A stretch of 64,000 bases of DNA from CAMFLJ01 sp965279255 (GCA_965279255.1 OZ257146.1:1364001-1428000), one strand, 5' to 3'. Counted from the first letter of the stretch, positions 8,378 to 17,920 are shown. Translations and numbers: made by a program. The notes: generated from the sequence alone by a model not told the origin.

Positions 8378-9736
8378 ATGGAGCGGCGCATCTTCGGCCT
8401 GGAGAACGAGTACGGCGTCACGTGCACGCTCCGCGGCCAGCGGCGGCTCAGCCCCGACGAGGTCGCCCGCTACCTGTTCCGGCGGGTCGTGTCGTGGGGG
8501 CGCAGCTCCAACGTCTTCCTCGCCAACGGGGCCCGGCTGTACCTCGACGTCGGCTCGCACCCCGAGTACGCCACGCCCGAGTGCGATTCCATCCACGACC
8601 TCGTCGTCCACGACAAGGCGGGGGAGCGCATCCTCGAGGGCCTGCTGGCGAGCGCCGAGCAGCGCCTCGCCGAGGAGGGCATCCGCGGCGACATCTACCT
8701 GTTCAAGAACAACACCGACTCGGCGGGCAACTCCTACGGCTGCCACGAGAACTACCTCACGAGCCGCCACGACGACTTCGCCCACTACGCCGACGCCCTG
8801 ATCCCGTTCCTCGTCACCCGCCAGATCTACGCCGGTGCGGGCAAGGTGCTCCAGACCGCACGGGGCGCGATGTTCTGCATCTCCCAGCGGGCCGAGCACA
8901 TCTGGGAGGGCGTCTCGTCGGCCACCACCCGCAGCCGCCCGATCATCAACACCCGCGACGAGCCCCACGCCGACGCCGAGCGCTACCGACGCCTGCACGT
9001 CATCGTGGGCGACTCCAACATGAGCGAGTACGCCACCTTCCTGAAGGTCGGCAGCACCGCCATCCTCCTGCGCATGCTCGAGGAGCCCAACGTCGTGCTG
9101 CGCGACATGACCCTCGAGAACCCGATCCGGGCGATCCGGGAGATCAGCCACGACATCACCTGCACCCGCAAGGTGCGCCTGGCCAACGGCCGGGAGGCCA
9201 GCGCGCTGGAGATCCAGCAGGAGTACCTCACCCGGGCCCTGCGCTACGCCGAGCGCCGTGACCTCTCGCCGATCGAGAAGCAGGCCCTCGGGATGTGGGA
9301 GCACGCCCTCACCCAGATCGAGAAGGACCCCCTCGGCCTCGACCGCGAGGCCGACTGGGTCACCAAGTACAAGCTGGTCGAGGCCTACCGCGAGAAGCAC
9401 GACCTCCCGCTCAACCACCCGCGGGTGTCGCTGCTCGACCTCCAGTACCACGACGTCAACCGTGACCGCGGCCTCTTCTACAAGATGCAGCGGCGGGGGA
9501 TGGTCGAGCGGATCTGCGACGACGCCGAGATCAACGAGGCCATCGACACGCCGCCCCAGACCACCCGGGCCCGCCTGCGCGGCGAGTTCATCCGCACCGC
9601 CAAGGAGCGCAAGCGCGACTACACGGTCGACTGGGTGCACCTGAAGCTCAACGACCAGGCCCAGCGCACCGTGCTCTGCAAGGACCCGTTCCGCTCGCAC
9701 GACGAGCGCGTCGAGAAGCTCATCGCTTCGCTGTAG
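8378..9736 (+). CDS. pafA: Pup-protein ligase PafA
   Basis: A 452-residue glutamine-synthetase-fold ligase that couples the C-terminal Glu of Pup to lysines of target proteins using ATP. The N-terminal MERRIFGLENEYG carries the metal-binding Glu residues; HPEYATPECDS, FKNNTDSAGNSYGCHENY and NTRDEPHADAERYRRLHVIVGDSNMSEY are family motifs. It is a paralogue of Dop but lacks the long Dop-loop. Start chosen from homology and the leaderless -10. pafB follows after 6 bp. Confidence 0.95.
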   Translation: MERRIFGLENEYGVTCTLRGQRRLSPDEVARYLFRRVVSWGRSSNVFLANGARLYLDVGSHPEYATPECDSIHDLVVHDKAGERILEGLLASAEQRLAEEGIRGDIYLFKNNTDSAGNSYGCHENYLTSRHDDFAHYADALIPFLVTRQIYAGAGKVLQTARGAMFCISQRAEHIWEGVSSATTRSRPIINTRDEPHADAERYRRLHVIVGDSNMSEYATFLKVGSTAILLRMLEEPNVVLRDMTLENPIRAIREISHDITCTRKVRLANGREASALEIQQEYLTRALRYAERRDLSPIEKQALGMWEHALTQIEKDPLGLDREADWVTKYKLVEAYREKHDLPLNHPRVSLLDLQYHDVNRDRGLFYKMQRRGMVERICDDAEINEAIDTPPQTTRARLRGEFIRTAKERKRDYTVDWVHLKLNDQAQRTVLCKDPFRSHDERVEKLIASL

Positions 9737-9742
9737 CGATCC

Positions 9743-10723
9743 ATGGCCCAGTCCGACAAGCTCGAACGGCTGATGAACCTCACGGCCGCGTTGCTCGACG
9801 CCGACCGGCCGCTCACGGCCGACGAGATCGCCGAGCGCGTCACCGGCTACGCCGAGGGCCGCGAGGCCTTCCGGCGCACGTTCGAGCGCGACAAGGACGA
9901 GCTGCGCCAGCTGGGGGTGCCCATCGAGTCGGCCGTCATCCCGGGCTCGTACCCCGAGGTCCACGGCTACCGCATCGACCGCTCCGACTACGAGCTCCCC
10001 GACCCCGGGCTGGCCCCCGACGAGCTGGCCGCCCTGCGCCTGGCGCTGCAGGCGGTCCGCGTCGGCGAGCAGAGCGGCGATGGCTCGGAGGCCCTCTGGA
10101 AGCTGGGCGGCGCGGTCGACGCCGACACCGACGGCACCCTCGGGGGCGCCCCGGTGGCCGCGGGGGCGGTGGCCTCGCTGCCGCCTGATCCGTCGCTCGT
10201 CCCGCTGTTCAGCGCCGTGCTCGACCGGCGGGTCGCCCGCTTCACCTACGCCTCCTCCGGCGGCGACGCCGACCGCGTCGTCGAGCCCTGGCGCCTCGAC
10301 TACCGCCGGGGTCGTTGGTACCTCACCGCCCACGACCTCGATCGGGGCGAGGAGCGCAACTTCCGCCTCGACCGGATCCGCGGCGGGGTAGCTCTCGACG
10401 AGCCCGGCACCTTCACCGGGCCGGCGCCGAGCACGCCCGAGGAGCCCGACCAGCCCTGGCTCTACGGCGACGGCGAGGCCGTCACGGCCGTCCTGCGTGT
10501 CGACGCCGACCAGGCCCACTGGGCCCTCGAGCAGCTCGGTGACGACAGCGTCCTGTCCGCCGCGGCCGACGGCACCACCACGTTCGCGGTGCCGGTCACG
10601 TCGTGGCCGGCGTTCCGCTCGTTCGTGTTCAGCTTCCTCGACCACGCCGAGGTGCTCGAACCGGCCGACCTCCGGGCCGACGTCGTGGCGTGGCTGTCGG
10701 GGCTGGCCGGGGAGGGGCGATGA
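9743..10723 (+). CDS. pafB: WYL-domain transcriptional regulator PafB
   Basis: A 326-residue protein with an N-terminal winged helix-turn-helix (about residues 5-70, KLERLMNLTAALLDADRPLT) and a WYL domain (about 140-225; RFTYASSGG, WRLDYRRGRWYL and FRLDRIRG). PafB and PafC act as a heterodimer that activates the RecA-independent DNA-damage response in mycobacteria; the ligand is thought to be nucleic acid. It overlaps pafC by 4 bp (ATGA). Despite the name it does not take part directly in pupylation. Confidence 0.9.
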   Translation: MAQSDKLERLMNLTAALLDADRPLTADEIAERVTGYAEGREAFRRTFERDKDELRQLGVPIESAVIPGSYPEVHGYRIDRSDYELPDPGLAPDELAALRLALQAVRVGEQSGDGSEALWKLGGAVDADTDGTLGGAPVAAGAVASLPPDPSLVPLFSAVLDRRVARFTYASSGGDADRVVEPWRLDYRRGRWYLTAHDLDRGEERNFRLDRIRGGVALDEPGTFTGPAPSTPEEPDQPWLYGDGEAVTAVLRVDADQAHWALEQLGDDSVLSAAADGTTTFAVPVTSWPAFRSFVFSFLDHAEVLEPADLRADVVAWLSGLAGEGR

Positions 10724-11670
10724 GCAAGCCGCTGACCGCACAGGAGCGCCTCCGTCGGATGCTGGCCATCGTGCCGTGGGTCGCCGGTCAGCCCGACGGC
10801 GCCACCATCGAGGAGATCTGCCGGCGCTTCGACCTCGAGCCCGACCAGCTCCAGGCCTGCCTCGACACCGTGTTCATGGTGGGCGTGCACCCGTACACGC
10901 CCGACGCCCTGGTCGACGTGATCGTCGACCACGACCGGGTGCAGATCCGGCTGCCCGACTTCTTCCGCCGGCCGCTGCGGCTCACCCCGGCCCAGGCCTT
11001 CGCCCTGCTCGCTGCCGGCCGCAGCCTCCAGTCGGTGCCCGGCGCCGACGCGTCGGGCCCGCTGGCCCGGGGCCTGGCCAAGCTGGCCGCCACCCTCGGC
11101 ACGGAGTCCTCGGCGGTGGTCGAGGTCGACCTCGGCGAGGTCGCCGGCGACGACCTGGCCCTGCTGCAGCAGGCCGCAGCCGAGGGTCGCAGCGTCGAGA
11201 TCGACTACTACAGCTACGGCCGCGACGCCCAGGAGGTCCGGCGGGTCGACCCGTGGCGGGTGCAGGCGGCCCAGGGGCAGTGGTACCTCGAGGCCTGGTG
11301 CCACCGCAGCGAGGCCGAGCGGGTGTTCCGGGTCGACCGGATCCGTTCGGTGACCCTCCTCGACGACACCTTCGAGCGGCCCGTCCCCGCCAGCCCCCTC
11401 GAGGTGTTCCGGCCCACGGCCGACGACCCCCGGATCGTGCTCGACCTGGCGCCGCGCGCCGCCTGGGTGGTCGGCCAGTACCCGGTCGAGGCGGTCGAGG
11501 AGCGTCCCGACGGCCGGCTGCGGGTGACGCTGGCCATCGCCGCCATTCCCTGGCTCGAGCGGCTCCTCCTGCGCCTCGGTCCCGACGCCACGGTGGTGGA
11601 TGCGCCGGACGGGCTGGCAGGGGCCGGTGAGGCCGTGGCCCGCCGCGTCCTGGAACGCTACGGGCGCTAG
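10720..11670 (+). CDS. pafC: WYL-domain transcriptional regulator PafC
   Basis: A 316-residue partner of PafB with the same plan: N-terminal helix-turn-helix (LTAQERLRRMLAIVPWVAG...IEEICRRFDLE) and a WYL domain (IDYYSYGRDAQEVRRVDPWRV...WYLEAWCHRSEAERVFRVDRI). The ATG at 10720 overlaps the pafB stop and follows a GGGGAGGGG ribosome-binding site; the frame is open further upstream but only inside pafB. Confidence 0.9.
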   Translation: MSKPLTAQERLRRMLAIVPWVAGQPDGATIEEICRRFDLEPDQLQACLDTVFMVGVHPYTPDALVDVIVDHDRVQIRLPDFFRRPLRLTPAQAFALLAAGRSLQSVPGADASGPLARGLAKLAATLGTESSAVVEVDLGEVAGDDLALLQQAAAEGRSVEIDYYSYGRDAQEVRRVDPWRVQAAQGQWYLEAWCHRSEAERVFRVDRIRSVTLLDDTFERPVPASPLEVFRPTADDPRIVLDLAPRAAWVVGQYPVEAVEERPDGRLRVTLAIAAIPWLERLLLRLGPDATVVDAPDGLAGAGEAVARRVLERYGR

Positions 11671-11691
11671 GTTGACCGTCCCCGGCACACC

Positions 11692-12399
11692 GTGCCCCCA
11701 TCCGACCGCGAGCGACCAGTGACCGCACCGCAGGACCCCCAGCCGGACCCGATCCCGGCGAGCGAACCCGCCGAGCCGGTGGGCGGTCAGGCTGCCGGCG
11801 ACGCCGTCGCACCGACCGCCACCGCCGAGCCGGTGGGCAAGAAGCCCAAGTCGGCGGTGGCCAGCACCATCGAGTGGGTCCTGGTCATCGGTGGCGCCAT
11901 CCTGCTGGCGGTCATCGTCAAGATGGTGCTGCTGCAGGCCTTCTACATCCCGTCGGCCTCGATGTACCCGACCCTGCAGAAGGGCGACCGGGTGCTGGTG
12001 AACAAGCTCAGCTACAAGCTCCACGACGTGAACCGCGGCGACGTCGTCGTGTTCGAGCGGCCGCCCTCGGAGACCGCCACCAACATCCCCGACCTCATCA
12101 AGCGGGTCGTGGGGCTGCCCGGGGAGCAGGTCGTGATCGAGGGGGGCCACGTCTACATCAACGGCCAGCTGCTCGACGAGCCCTACCTGCCGGAGGGAGT
12201 CACCACCACGGCGGAGAACGCGCCGCTGAAGTGCGCCCGCGAGGCACCGTGCGTGGTGCCTGACGGCGACGTCTGGGTGATGGGCGACAACCGCAACGAC
12301 TCCAAGGACAGCCGGTACTTCGGCCCCATCGACGAGGACTCCATCGTGGGGCGCGCCTTCGTGGTGGTCTGGCCGCTCAACCGTCTGGGCCTGCTCTAG
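11692..12399 (+). CDS. lepB: Signal peptidase I
   Basis: A 235-residue type I signal peptidase that removes signal peptides from exported proteins. A Pro/Ala-rich cytoplasmic N-terminus (to about residue 50) precedes one membrane segment (EWVLVIGGAILLAVIVKMVL). The catalytic Ser is in IPSASMYPTL and the general-base Lys in LIKRVVGLPGEQV; the GDNRNDSKDSR box is also present. The start is uncertain: GTG at 11692 or GTG at 11719, neither with a clear ribosome-binding site; a TAGGTT -10 candidate lies at 11668-11673. It converges with the phosphodiesterase gene with a 3-bp gap. Confidence 0.9.
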   Translation: MPPSDRERPVTAPQDPQPDPIPASEPAEPVGGQAAGDAVAPTATAEPVGKKPKSAVASTIEWVLVIGGAILLAVIVKMVLLQAFYIPSASMYPTLQKGDRVLVNKLSYKLHDVNRGDVVVFERPPSETATNIPDLIKRVVGLPGEQVVIEGGHVYINGQLLDEPYLPEGVTTTAENAPLKCAREAPCVVPDGDVWVMGDNRNDSKDSRYFGPIDEDSIVGRAFVVVWPLNRLGLL

Positions 12400-12402
12400 C
12401 CC

Positions 12403-13107
12403 TCAGGCCAGGCGGTCGAGCTCGCTGACCATCCGGTCGACGTGGTCGCTGTAGACCCCGTCGATGCCCGAGCGCAGCAGCTCGCGCAGCACCCGCTCGT
12501 GCTGGGCGTCCCACCCGAACGCCAGCACCCCGAAGCGGTGCACCATCGCCACCAGGCCGCCGTTCCAGTCGGTGTGGTGCATGTTGAGCACGTCGATGCC
12601 GGCATCGGCGCTGCGGGCCACGTGCAGCTCGGGGCTGCCCTCCAGGCGCTTGCCCCTGGTCGACTCGACCAGCTTCACCTCGGGCGAGAGCTCCCTCCAC
12701 CCGGCGACGGTGCGCCAGTCGGGGTGGCAGAGCCACAGCCGGGCCTCGGCCCCCGCGTCGCGGGCGGTGGCGACGACCTCCGCGGCCGCCGCGGGGTCCT
12801 TGACGTCGAGCGACAGCTCGAGGTCGGTGCCGACGGCCTCGTAGAGCTCGGCGAGGGTCGGGATGTGCTCGGGGAGGTCGGCCCGGGCGATGTCGGCGAT
12901 CGGTCGGCGACGGAGGCGGCCCCCGACGACACCGTCGTGGTCGAGCACGGCATGGCCGTCGGCGGTGAGCCACACGTCGCTCTCGAGGCCGGCGGCGCCG
13001 AGGCGCGCGGCCAGGCGGAAGGCGTCGAGGGTGTTCTCCGGGGCGTGGGCCCGGGCCCCGCGATGGGCGAAGCCGATGGGCGGACGCATGGAGGGGAGGC
13101 GGGTCAC
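12403..13107 (-). CDS. Glycerophosphodiester phosphodiesterase family protein
   Basis: A TIM-barrel GDPD domain of about 234 residues. The first catalytic block FAHRGARAHAPENTLDAF supplies the His/Arg/Glu, LESDVWLTADGHAVLDHDG the metal-binding acidic residues and second His, and LELSLDVKD the later metal ligand. Such enzymes release alcohols from glycerophosphodiesters. The start is either GTG 13107, 6 nt after a weak CATGCT -10-like hexamer, or ATG 13089. No signal peptide is seen, so it is probably cytoplasmic. Confidence 0.85.
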   Translation of the reverse strand: MTRLPSMRPPIGFAHRGARAHAPENTLDAFRLAARLGAAGLESDVWLTADGHAVLDHDGVVGGRLRRRPIADIARADLPEHIPTLAELYEAVGTDLELSLDVKDPAAAAEVVATARDAGAEARLWLCHPDWRTVAGWRELSPEVKLVESTRGKRLEGSPELHVARSADAGIDVLNMHHTDWNGGLVAMVHRFGVLAFGWDAQHERVLRELLRSGIDGVYSDHVDRMVSELDRLA

Positions 13108-13276
13108 GGGACCAGCATGCCGCCTCCGGAGGTCGGTTCGGGCCGACCGCACCGCTGACGACCACGGAGAGTGACGTCAAACGATGCGAATGACCCAGAA
13201 CGGATGCTCAAGGAGACCCGTTGTGCGGACGACAACTCCTGCGGGGAAAGTCCCCAGAAGCGAAGGAGCTGGTGAC

Positions 13277-13615
13277 ATGGCGACGATCCGGGCGACGTGC
13301 ACGGTCTGTGGGGATGTCGAGCTTGGTACTGCGGACGTGCGGGTCCGCGTCGACCCCACGAACCACCAGGGCACGTACTCCTTCGTCTGCCCTCGCTGCG
13401 ACACCCTCGTGGTGAAGCCGGCCCAGCCCCGCACGGTCGATCTGCTGCTGGCCTCGGGCGTCGAGTACGACATGGTCGCCGACCCGACCCACGTGGCCGA
13501 GGAGCACCCCGACGGCGATCCCATCGCCGAGAGTGACATCGACGCCTTCAGCGAGCTGCTGGGCGACGACCGGGCGCTCTGGGAGGCCTTCGAGGCCGCC
13601 GACAGCCACCGCTGA
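13277..13615 (+). CDS. Small zinc-ribbon protein, unknown function
   Basis: A 112-residue protein with two CxxC pairs (CTVCGD near residue 8 and CPRCD near residue 41) that should form one zinc ribbon, followed by an acidic tail that may be helical (SDIDAFSELLGDDRALWEAFE). I do not recognise a named family. ATG 13277 has an AAGGAG ribosome-binding site 8 nt upstream. The preceding leader contains two small adjacent hairpins (GTTGT/ACAAC near 13220-13236 and GGGGA/TCCCC at 13243-13255), a possible regulatory leader. Confidence 0.65.
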   Translation: MATIRATCTVCGDVELGTADVRVRVDPTNHQGTYSFVCPRCDTLVVKPAQPRTVDLLLASGVEYDMVADPTHVAEEHPDGDPIAESDIDAFSELLGDDRALWEAFEAADSHR

Positions 13616-13637
13616 CGGCGGGCGACGCGTCCACGCT

Positions 13638-13659
13638 GCGAACCTGGTTCCCAGGTCGC
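13638..13659 (+). terminator. Hairpin after the zinc-ribbon gene
   Basis: ACCTGG-TTC-CCAGGT core stem extended by three further base pairs across a bulged A, located 22 bp after the stop of the 13277 gene. Confidence 0.4.
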
Positions 13660-13744
13660 GAACGGCTCGTCAACAGCGTGTGAACTCGCCACGGAGAACG
13701 GCTGGAACGGCCCTCGCGAGCTCGGTTCCCCCCACCCACCTGGC

Positions 13745-13750
13745 TAACAT
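13745..13750 (+). promoter_or_regulatory. Leaderless -10 element for the tatB-like gene
   Basis: TAACAT ends 8 nt before the ATG at 13759; no Shine-Dalgarno sequence lies between. Confidence 0.6.
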
Positions 13751-13758
13751 CTGACCTC

Positions 13759-14250
13759 ATGTTCAACGTCGGTGGTGGAGAGATCATGGTGATCCTGCTC
13801 CTGGCGTTGCTGGTGCTCGGTCCGGACAAGCTGCCGGAGTACACCCGCAAGGCGGGTCGGTACATCAACGAGTTCCGCCGCATGACCTCCGGGTTCCAGG
13901 AGGAGTTCCGCTCCGCCATCGACCTCGGCGACGTGCTGAGCCCCACCCCCGAGAAGCCGGCCGAGCCCCCGGCGGCGACGATCCCCGACGATGCGCTCGA
14001 CCGCACCACCGAGGGCCCCCGGCTCCAGCCCCAGGCGCAGGCTCCGGCCGACACCGCCGCTCCCGAGCCGATCGTGCCGACCGCAGCCGTCGAGCCCGCT
14101 CCCGAACCGGCATCGGCCCCCGAGCCGGCGCCGCAGAAGGCGTTCGCCGCGGACATCACCCCGGCGGCGGGCTCCGGCCCCGAGCTGATCACGCCGTCGC
14201 GCCCGCCGGTCGACCACCACGGCGACCCGGGCAGCTCCAGTGCAGCCTGA
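13759..14250 (+). CDS. Twin-arginine translocase subunit, TatA/TatB family (TatB-like)
   Basis: A 163-residue protein whose first 45 residues match TatA/TatB: a short N-terminal membrane helix (GGGEIMVILLLALLVLGPDK) with a conserved early Glu, then a Gly-Pro hinge and a basic amphipathic helix (LPEYTRKAGRYINEFRR). The early Glu and the LGPDKLPE sequence look more TatB-like. From about residue 60 the chain is a disordered Pro/Ala/Glu-rich tail, longer than in TatA. It is followed by tatC after 15 bp, so they form an operon. In mycobacteria tatA-tatC also follow pafBC. Confidence 0.85.
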   Translation: MFNVGGGEIMVILLLALLVLGPDKLPEYTRKAGRYINEFRRMTSGFQEEFRSAIDLGDVLSPTPEKPAEPPAATIPDDALDRTTEGPRLQPQAQAPADTAAPEPIVPTAAVEPAPEPASAPEPAPQKAFAADITPAAGSGPELITPSRPPVDHHGDPGSSSAA

Positions 14251-14265
14251 GCCCGCGGACCGCCG

Positions 14266-15072
14266 ATGAGCGCGCAGACCGACACCGAGCCCACCGCGGG
14301 CGGGCACATGACCATCTGGGAGCACCTGGCCGAGCTGCGCTCCCGCATCTTCAAGGTCGCCATCGCCGTCGGCCTCGGCACGGTCATCGGCTGGTTCGTC
14401 TTCCCGTACCTGCTCGAGTTCCTGCTCGTCCCGTTCAAGGACGTCCAGGGCCCCGATGCCGGGGTCATCGCCACCGAGCCCCTGCAGGCGTTCACCCTCC
14501 GGCTCCAGATGTCGCTCTACATCGGCATCGCCGTGGCCATGCCGGTGATCCTGTGGCAGCTCTGGCGCTTCATCACACCGGCGCTCTACCCGCACGAGAA
14601 GAAGTACGCGATCCCGTTCATCGGCAGCGCGTTGCTGCTGTTCGCGCTGGGCGCCGCCCTCGCGTACGAGATCCTCGTCCCGACCCTCGACTTCCTCGTC
14701 AACATCGGTGGGTCGAACATCGAGCCGCTCTACACGGCCTCGAGCTACATCACCCTCATCGTCTGGATGATGCTGGCGTTCGGCGTGGGCTTCGAGTTCC
14801 CCGTGGTCATCGTGGCCCTCGAGCTGCTCGGGCTGGTCACCCCCCGCCGGCTGCTGGGCTGGTGGCGGCCGGCCCTGGTGATCATCGTCATCGTGGCGGC
14901 GGTCATCACCCCCTCCGGTGATCCCATCTCCATGACCGCACTGGCGATCCCCATGGCGCTGCTCTACGGCGTGTCGATCGGCGTCGGCGCCCTGGTGCTC
15001 AAGCTCCGTCGGCGCAAGCAGCGCAAGGCCGGCGACGCCGAAGCGGCCGACACCGTCGACGCCGACAGCTGA
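14266..15072 (+). CDS. tatC: Sec-independent protein translocase TatC
   Basis: A 268-residue, six-helix polytopic membrane protein, the receptor core that binds twin-arginine signal peptides. Recognisable elements are MTIWEHLAELRSRIFKVA at the N-terminus, which bears the signal-peptide-contacting residues, FITPALYPHEKKY in the first periplasmic/cytoplasmic turn, and a following hydrophobic helix. The C-terminal 25 residues are basic then acidic. It overlaps nothing but is tightly linked to the upstream TatB-like gene. Confidence 0.95.
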   Translation: MSAQTDTEPTAGGHMTIWEHLAELRSRIFKVAIAVGLGTVIGWFVFPYLLEFLLVPFKDVQGPDAGVIATEPLQAFTLRLQMSLYIGIAVAMPVILWQLWRFITPALYPHEKKYAIPFIGSALLLFALGAALAYEILVPTLDFLVNIGGSNIEPLYTASSYITLIVWMMLAFGVGFEFPVVIVALELLGLVTPRRLLGWWRPALVIIVIVAAVITPSGDPISMTALAIPMALLYGVSIGVGALVLKLRRRKQRKAGDAEAADTVDADS

Positions 15073-15126
15073 GCCCTCACCCCGACGCTGCCGCCCCGAG
15101 GGGCCGGCCGGGACCGGGCACGGCCC

Positions 15127-15132
15127 TAGCCT
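15127..15132 (+). promoter_or_regulatory. Leaderless -10 element for helY
   Basis: TAGCCT ends 7 nt before the GTG start at 15140; no Shine-Dalgarno sequence. Confidence 0.6.
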
Positions 15133-15139
15133 GGGCGCA

Positions 15140-17920
15140 GTGACCGACACAGCCGACCGGGGCTTCGCCCTCGACCGCTTCCAGATCGAGGCCATCGAGG
15201 CCATCGACGCCGGGCGCTCGGTGCTGGTCAGCGCCCCCACCGGGTCGGGCAAGACGGTGGTGGCCGAGCACGCGGTGGCGGTGGCGCTGGCCTCGGGCGG
15301 TCGGGCCTTCTACACGACGCCCATCAAGGCGCTCTCGAACCAGAAGTACCACGACCTCGTCCGCCTCCACGGGGCCGACCGGGTCGGGCTGCTCACCGGC
15401 GACACCGCGGTCAACGGCGACGCCCAGGTGGTCGTGATGACCACCGAGGTGCTCCGCAACATGATCTACAGCCGCTCATCGGCCCTCGAGCGCCTCGAGT
15501 GGGTCGTGCTCGACGAGGTCCACTACCTCCAGGACGCGTACCGGGGCCCGGTGTGGGAGGAGGTCATCGTCCACCTCCCTGCGAGCGTGCGGCTGGTGTG
15601 CCTCTCGGCCACGGTGTCGAACGCGCCGGAGCTGGCCGACTGGATCGGCACGGTGCGCGGCCCCACCTCGGTGGTGGTGGAGGACACCCGGCCCGTCACC
15701 CTCGACAACTGGTACCTGGTGGAAGACACCCAGGCCGGGCAGATGGCGCTGCTCCCGGCGCTGGTCGACGGCCGGGCGAACCCCGACGGCAGCCGCTTCG
15801 ACACCGACCCTCGCGACGCGTGGCGGGGGCGCGGCGGCGGGCGTCCCCGGCGCCGCTACGCCACCCCCCGCCGGGTCGACGTCGTCGAGCTGCTCGCCGA
15901 GCGGGAGATGCTCCCGGCGATCTACTTCATCTTCAGCCGGGCGGCCTGCGACGACGCCGTGAAAGCGTGCATCGGCGCCGGTCTCCGCTTCACCGGGCCC
16001 GACGAGCGGGCCCGCATCCGCCAGATCGTCGAGCGCCACGTCGCCAACCTCAGCGACGACGACCTGCGCATCCTCGACTACGACCGATGGCTCGCCGCGG
16101 TGGAGGCCGGCATCGCCGCCCACCACGCCGGGATGGTGCCGCCGTTCAAGGAGGCGGTGGAGGCGTGCTTCGTCGAGGGCCTGGTGAAGGTCGTGTTCGC
16201 CACCGAGACCCTCGCCCTCGGCATCAACATGCCGGCACGGACGGTGGTGATCGAGAAGCTCACCAAGTTCACCGGCGAGCGCCACGAGTTCCTCACGCCG
16301 GGGCAGTACACGCAGCTCACCGGGCGGGCCGGACGCCGCGGCATCGACGACCACGGGCACGCGGTGGTGCTGTGGAACCCGTTCGTGACCTTCGACGAGG
16401 TGGCGGGCCTGGCGTCGAGCCGCAGCTTCCGGCTCACGAGCTCGTTCCGCCCCACCTACAACATGGCCGCCAACCTGGTGCGCCGGTACCCGGCCGACGA
16501 GGCCCACCGGCTGCTCAGCCTCTGCTTCGCCCAGTACCAGGCCGACGCCGAGGTGGTGCGCCTCGAGCAGCGGATCGCCCAGCGCCGCGAGCGCCTCGCC
16601 GACCTGCGGGCCGAGGCCACCTGCGAGCGGGGCGACGTCGGCGAGTACCGGGTGCTGCTCGAGGGCGAGCGCAGCCCCAAGGGCGCGCCGAAGGGCGGTC
16701 GCGGCAGCGCCGTCGAGGACGGCCTGCGGGCCTTGCGGCCCGGCGACGTGCTCTGGCTCGACGGCAGTGGTGGCCACGGTCGGGTGGCCGTGCTCTCGGT
16801 GTCGCATCGCAAGGGCGGGTCGGTGCGGGTCAAGGCGCTGACCGCGCACCGCCGGGTGCTCGGGCTGGGGGCCTCGGACTTCGAGGAGCCGCCCGAGGTG
16901 GTGGGCACCCTCGCCCTCCCGACGCCGTACACGCCGATGAAGCCGGCGTTCCAGAAGCAGGTCGCCAACGACCTCGAGCGCTTCGCCGCCGGCGGTGCCG
17001 GGCGGGGGCGGGGCCGCGGCGACCGCAAGGGCCGGGCCAAGGGCGGCCCGGCACGAGGCGGCCCCCCTGCGTCGAACCACGAGGTCGACCGCTCGGCCCT
17101 GCTCGACCACCCGGTGCACGAGTGCCCCGACCGCGACGACCACCTGCGGGCGCTGCGCCGGGCCGAGCGCCTCGAGCGCGAGCTGACCGACACCGAGCGG
17201 CAGGTCCGCAGCCGTACCGGCTCGCTGGTCGACACCTTCGACCGGGTGCTGCAGCTGCTGGAGGCGTGGGGGCACCTCGACGGCTGGGCGCTCACCTCAC
17301 GGGGCGAGCAGCTCGTGCGGATCTACCACGAGTGCGACCTGTTGATCGCCGAGGCGCTGGAGGAGGGCCTGTTCGACGACCTGGCCCCGGACGCCACCGC
17401 CGGCCTGGCCTCGGCCTTCGTCTACGAGTCCCGCAACTCCGGGCCCGACCTCGAGGCGTGGTTCCCCAACAAGGGGGTGGCCGGCCGGGCCGACCGCCTC
17501 ACCCAGCTCGCCATAGAGCTCAACGCCGACGAGCGCTCCCTCGGGCTGCCCGCGACGCGGGTGCCCGACGCCGCCTTCTTCCCCCTGGCCCACGCATGGG
17601 CCGCGGGCGACCGCCTCGACCACGTGCTCGGCGACGAGGGCCTCACCGGTGGCGACTTCGTGCGCACCATCAAGCAGCTCGTCGACCTCCTCCGCCAGAT
17701 CGGCGACGCCGCCACCGATCGCACCACCTCGAGCACCGCCCGTCGGGCGGCCGACGCGGTGCACCGTGGCGTGGTGTCGGCGTCATCGGCCATCAGCACC
17801 GGCGACGACGACCCTCTCGACGCGGAGACGTTCGATGACAGCGGGGGAGCGGGCACCGACGACACGGCCGGAGGCGTCGACCGGGGCGTGGAGGGGATCG
17901 CCGAGGAGCACGAGGCGTGA
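15140..17920 (+). CDS. helY: Ski2/Mtr4-like superfamily II RNA helicase HelY
   Basis: A 926-residue helicase. Motif I SAPTGSGKT (about residues 34-42), motif II DEVH in VVLDEVHYLQDAYRG, motif III SATVSN and motif VI QLTGRAGRRGID mark a DExH helicase of the Ski2/Mtr4 class. The C-terminal half has an arch-like insertion with Gly/Arg-rich stretches (GRGRGRGDRKGRAKGG) and a DSHCT domain. Family members remodel RNA; in actinobacteria helY regularly follows tatC. The last ~60 residues are Thr/Asp/Gly-rich and probably disordered. Its stop overlaps the next start (GTGA). Confidence 0.9.
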   Translation: MTDTADRGFALDRFQIEAIEAIDAGRSVLVSAPTGSGKTVVAEHAVAVALASGGRAFYTTPIKALSNQKYHDLVRLHGADRVGLLTGDTAVNGDAQVVVMTTEVLRNMIYSRSSALERLEWVVLDEVHYLQDAYRGPVWEEVIVHLPASVRLVCLSATVSNAPELADWIGTVRGPTSVVVEDTRPVTLDNWYLVEDTQAGQMALLPALVDGRANPDGSRFDTDPRDAWRGRGGGRPRRRYATPRRVDVVELLAEREMLPAIYFIFSRAACDDAVKACIGAGLRFTGPDERARIRQIVERHVANLSDDDLRILDYDRWLAAVEAGIAAHHAGMVPPFKEAVEACFVEGLVKVVFATETLALGINMPARTVVIEKLTKFTGERHEFLTPGQYTQLTGRAGRRGIDDHGHAVVLWNPFVTFDEVAGLASSRSFRLTSSFRPTYNMAANLVRRYPADEAHRLLSLCFAQYQADAEVVRLEQRIAQRRERLADLRAEATCERGDVGEYRVLLEGERSPKGAPKGGRGSAVEDGLRALRPGDVLWLDGSGGHGRVAVLSVSHRKGGSVRVKALTAHRRVLGLGASDFEEPPEVVGTLALPTPYTPMKPAFQKQVANDLERFAAGGAGRGRGRGDRKGRAKGGPARGGPPASNHEVDRSALLDHPVHECPDRDDHLRALRRAERLERELTDTERQVRSRTGSLVDTFDRVLQLLEAWGHLDGWALTSRGEQLVRIYHECDLLIAEALEEGLFDDLAPDATAGLASAFVYESRNSGPDLEAWFPNKGVAGRADRLTQLAIELNADERSLGLPATRVPDAAFFPLAHAWAAGDRLDHVLGDEGLTGGDFVRTIKQLVDLLRQIGDAATDRTTSSTARRAADAVHRGVVSASSAISTGDDDPLDAETFDDSGGAGTDDTAGGVDRGVEGIAEEHEA

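Noticed and set aside
7394..10741. Long minus-strand open frame (over 1100 codons) across the prcB-pafB region
   Set aside because: Antisense to well-recognised proteasome genes; composition (Gly/Leu/Val/Asp-rich, few Lys) is typical of spurious frames in GC-rich DNA and no motif is visible.
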